Shown here piece by piece: positions 6,092 to 8,010 of a DNA stretch of 8,010 nt. The first letter of the stretch is position 1; every line of letters begins with the position of its first letter. The position numbers and the translations under genes are program-made. The DNA is from JAWXCH01 sp034440595 (GTDB taxonomy: Bacteria; Planctomycetota; Planctomycetia; Pirellulales; JALHPA01), in the NCBI GenBank assembly GCA_034440595.1, contig JAWXCH010000330.1, forward strand, positions 1-8,010. The letters run 5' to 3'. The notes beneath the pieces were generated by a model, which did no database searches, was not told the origin of the DNA, and worked only from the letters and a program-made list of their open reading frames with translations.

Positions 6092-7630
6092 CTATTTCCA
6101 CAGATTCCGGTCCAGCATCCGGTAGTTAATCGCTTCGCTGATATGCATCGGCATAATCCGCTCATTCGATTCCAGGTCGGCAATTGTGCGGGCAACCCGC
6201 AGTATCTTGTCGTGAGCACGCGCCGATAGCCCCAGTTCGGTCATGGTCGACCGCAGCAGGCTTGTTCCGGCGTCGTCCAGGGTGCAGAAGCTGCGAATCT
6301 GCCGATGGGTCATTTGGCCGTTGTTGCGAACCGGGGTCCCTTCAAATCGTGCTGCTTGAATCTTTCTAGCGACTTCCACCGACTCACGCATCTGCGCACT
6401 GCTGGTCCCGACATTGGCTGCGGACAACTCTTTAAACGGCACGGCAGGGACTTCGATATGGATATCGATCCGGTCAACCAACGGGCCGCTAATCTTGCTC
6501 ATGTACCGCTCAACAACTGGCGCGGTGCAATTGCACGAACGCCGAGGATCGCCTCGATACCCGCAGGGGCAGGGATTGAGTGCGGCGATCAACATGAAGT
6601 TCGCCGGAAAGGTTGAGGAATTCAAGGCACGCGAAATTGTCACGATGCCATCTTCAAGTGGTTGACGAAGCACCTCCAGAGTCTGGCGATTGAACTCAGG
6701 CAGTTCATCCAAGAACAAGATCCCGTTGTGACTGAGCGAGATCTCGCCCGGAGTCGGGATCGATCCGCCCCCGACCAGTCCGGCATTGCTAATCGTGTGA
6801 TGCGGTGAGCGATACGGGCGCGTGGCCAATAGCGGCTGACCTGGCTGCAGCAGCCCCATGGCGCTATAGATTCGCGTCGTTTCGATCGACTCCGTGGCAG
6901 TAAGTTGCGGTAAAATCGTCGGCATGCGCTTGGGCAGCATGGTCTTGCCAGAACCAGGCGGGCCGAGCATTAAAATATTATGCGAACCGGCGGCGGCAAT
7001 CGTGAGCGCGCGTTTAGCCATCTCTTGGCCACGGACATCGGCAAAGTCAACTTCATACTTGGAAAACTGACTAAACAACTCATTGACGCGCGCTGGTGTC
7101 GGTTCGATATCAATCTGACCAGCGAAAAACGCCACCGCCTGCGTCAGGCTATCGACCGGAATGACCTCGATTTCTTGGACGACAGCGGCTTCGGCAGCGC
7201 TGGCCGAAGGGAGCACCAGCCCGCGCAAATTCTTTTGCTGTGCCGTGGCAATCGCCATGGAGAGCGCCCCCTTGGTCGGGCGAGTCAAACCATCAAGGGC
7301 CAATTCACCAACCACTGCGTAATGCGAAAATCGCTCAGAGACCAACTGCCCGCTACCGGCCAGCATGCCCAGACTGATCGGTAGATCAAACGACGCAGCC
7401 TGTTTGGGAAGCTCTGCCGGGGCGAGATTGATCACGACTCGATCATTCGGCTTGATAAATCCCGAGTTGACTAGCGCGCGCTCGACACGGTGGGCGCTTT
7501 CCTTGACGGCGGCTTCGGGCAGTCCAACCAGGACAATCTTCGGGAGCGCGCCGGGGGAGACATCGACTTCGACTTCCACCGGAAGCGCTTCGATGCCTAG
7601 CATTGAAAAGGTAAAGAGTTTTGCGAGCAT
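6092..7630 (-). CDS. comM: ComM/YifB-family AAA+ ATPase (Mg-chelatase-like)
   Basis: A complete 512-residue member of the YifB/ComM family. In naturally competent bacteria ComM is a hexameric helicase that drives branch migration during integration of incoming DNA; the family is widespread and often annotated as magnesium chelatase. Residues about 20-165 form the Lon-like ChlI domain. The AAA+ core has Walker A GPPGSGKT (223-230) and Walker B GILFLDEL (303-310). A four-cysteine cluster (C354, C356, C366, C368; NPCPCGY onward) is typical of the family, as is GPLVDRIDIHIEVP (382-395). The C-terminal Mg-chelatase domain is complete (about 415-510). Proline 233 follows Walker A where I expect alanine or arginine. 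The start matches the usual MLAKLFTFS-type N-terminus; its Shine-Dalgarno is weak (GGGCAGGG). It appears to be transcribed alone from the promoter at 7707-7735. The role here in DNA uptake is inferred from the family. Confidence 0.95.
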   Translation of the reverse strand: MLAKLFTFSMLGIEALPVEVEVDVSPGALPKIVLVGLPEAAVKESAHRVERALVNSGFIKPNDRVVINLAPAELPKQAASFDLPISLGMLAGSGQLVSERFSHYAVVGELALDGLTRPTKGALSMAIATAQQKNLRGLVLPSASAAEAAVVQEIEVIPVDSLTQAVAFFAGQIDIEPTPARVNELFSQFSKYEVDFADVRGQEMAKRALTIAAAGSHNILMLGPPGSGKTMLPKRMPTILPQLTATESIETTRIYSAMGLLQPGQPLLATRPYRSPHHTISNAGLVGGGSIPTPGEISLSHNGILFLDELPEFNRQTLEVLRQPLEDGIVTISRALNSSTFPANFMLIAALNPCPCGYRGDPRRSCNCTAPVVERYMSKISGPLVDRIDIHIEVPAVPFKELSAANVGTSSAQMRESVEVARKIQAARFEGTPVRNNGQMTHRQIRSFCTLDDAGTSLLRSTMTELGLSARAHDKILRVARTIADLESNERIMPMHISEAINYRMLDRNLWK

Positions 7631-7706
7631 GCCCTGCCCAATTGGCCGACTAGGACGAGGAGGATCAAAGTGAATCGCGTCAATTCAAACGGGAATTGGC
7701 ACGCCC

Positions 7707-7735
7707 ATTGTGGACTGCAATGGCCCACGTGGCAA
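7707..7735 (-). promoter_or_regulatory. Candidate sigma-70 promoter of the ComM gene
   Basis: On the minus strand TTGCCA (7730-7735, five of six consensus) and CACAAT (7707-7712, four of six) are separated by exactly 17 bases. The implied start near 7700 gives a leader of about 70 bases. It lies between the upstream terminator and the ComM start, as expected for an independent transcript. Confidence 0.5.
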
Positions 7736-7809
7736 GCGAATAAAAGGCCAAAGAAAGCGGCTGCGAAAGTTTTTTTTCAGGGCATGCTGATTTTTGGGTC
7801 TATCGGCCT

Positions 7810-7849
7810 AAAAACGCCACGAGCCTCGGCAAACTGCCGAGGCTCGTGG
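7810..7849 (-). terminator. Strong intrinsic terminator of the upstream minus-strand gene
   Basis: Positions 7817-7831 and 7835-7849 form a perfect 15-bp, GC-rich stem with a three-base loop. On the minus strand it is followed after CG by five Ts (7814-7810). It ends the transcript of the gene whose stop is at 7894-7896, about 45 bases before the hairpin. On the plus strand no T-run follows. Confidence 0.9.
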
Positions 7850-7893
7850 AACAAATGCACGTGGTCCGATTTTTAACCGGTACGCTTCGCTTC

Positions 7894-8010
7894 TTAATTG
7901 CTCCCGACCGGAGCAGTTTCCGCCGCCGGTTCAGCCGATAGATCAGGTGGAGGGAGTTGGACATCCGGTCCGAATCCGGCGGGCGGGCCCATGCCGGGAA
8001 TTGGTAAGGC
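7894..8010 (-). CDS. C-terminal end of an unidentified Pro-rich protein, 5' part beyond the window
   Basis: The last 38 codons of a minus-strand frame that enters from the right edge and ends at TAA (7894-7896). The visible tail is rich in proline, glycine and alanine (IPGMGPPAGFGP, then LPPPDLSAEPAAETAPVG), consistent with a disordered C-terminus. No domain can be recognised from it. The reality of the gene is supported by the strong terminator placed just after its stop codon and by the frame being open without interruption to the edge. Its function cannot be stated. Confidence 0.7.
   Translation of the reverse strand, partial: ALPIPGMGPPAGFGPDVQLPPPDLSAEPAAETAPVGSN

Noticed and set aside
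6980..7384. 134-residue plus-strand frame antisense to ComM
   Set aside because: It lies fully within the well-supported ComM gene, and the product looks like antisense translation rich in Arg.
5009..7630. AAA+ ATPase (ComM) next to a proteasome-like protein as an ATP-dependent protease pair
   Set aside because: ComM/YifB is a known DNA helicase family found without such a partner, and the hydrolase unit has its own promoter. Adjacency alone is not enough.
7670..7876. 68-residue plus-strand frame upstream of ComM
   Set aside because: It runs through the ComM promoter and the 15-bp terminator hairpin, so it is most likely chance.
1..8010. Search for tRNA/rRNA genes, CRISPR arrays, IS ends, att sites and defence genes
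   Set aside because: No cloverleaf, regularly spaced repeats, transposase, integrase or known defence domains were seen on either strand.

Overview
The window reads as chromosomal DNA from a planctomycete, most likely of the Pirellula/Rhodopirellula type. This is inferred from the style of the proteins, with no search behind it. They include a very long secreted or anchored protein mixing PQQ-type beta-propeller blades with TPR-like helices, an HU protein with a Lys/Ala-rich head, and a proteasome-fold orphan starting MTLIV. Shine-Dalgarno use is also patchy: clear at two genes, weak or absent at the others. No tRNA, rRNA, CRISPR array, insertion sequence or prophage signature was seen.

Layout, left to right. 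Positions 1-3770 (minus strand) hold one gene open across the left edge; 1256 residues are visible. Positions 3771-4510 are a long non-coding divergent region with candidate promoters, a dyad and a spaced direct repeat. Positions 4511-4849 (plus) encode an HU-family nucleoid protein, followed by two small hairpins and a strong intrinsic terminator whose T-rich tail ends at the stop codon of the convergent gene. Positions 5009-5710 (minus) encode a proteasome-like Ntn-hydrolase homologue, and 5761-5952 (minus) a 63-residue His-rich single-pass membrane protein. These two probably share a promoter at 6026-6055. Positions 6092-7630 (minus) encode a complete ComM/YifB AAA+ ATPase with its own candidate promoter. 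Positions 7817-7849 are a 15-bp intrinsic terminator ending the next minus-strand transcript, and 7894-8010 is the Pro-rich C-terminal end of that gene.

The genes do not form an obvious single pathway. HU (chromosome packaging) and ComM (branch migration of recombination intermediates) are housekeeping DNA functions. The large propeller protein is probably an envelope or periplasmic scaffold. The most interesting unit is the small His-rich membrane protein followed by the orphan Ntn-hydrolase, which keeps Thr2, Asp18 and Lys38 in the spacing of a proteasome active site but has no proteasome partner or dedicated unfoldase in view. No defence system or mobile island was found; most of the window looks like ordinary core genome.
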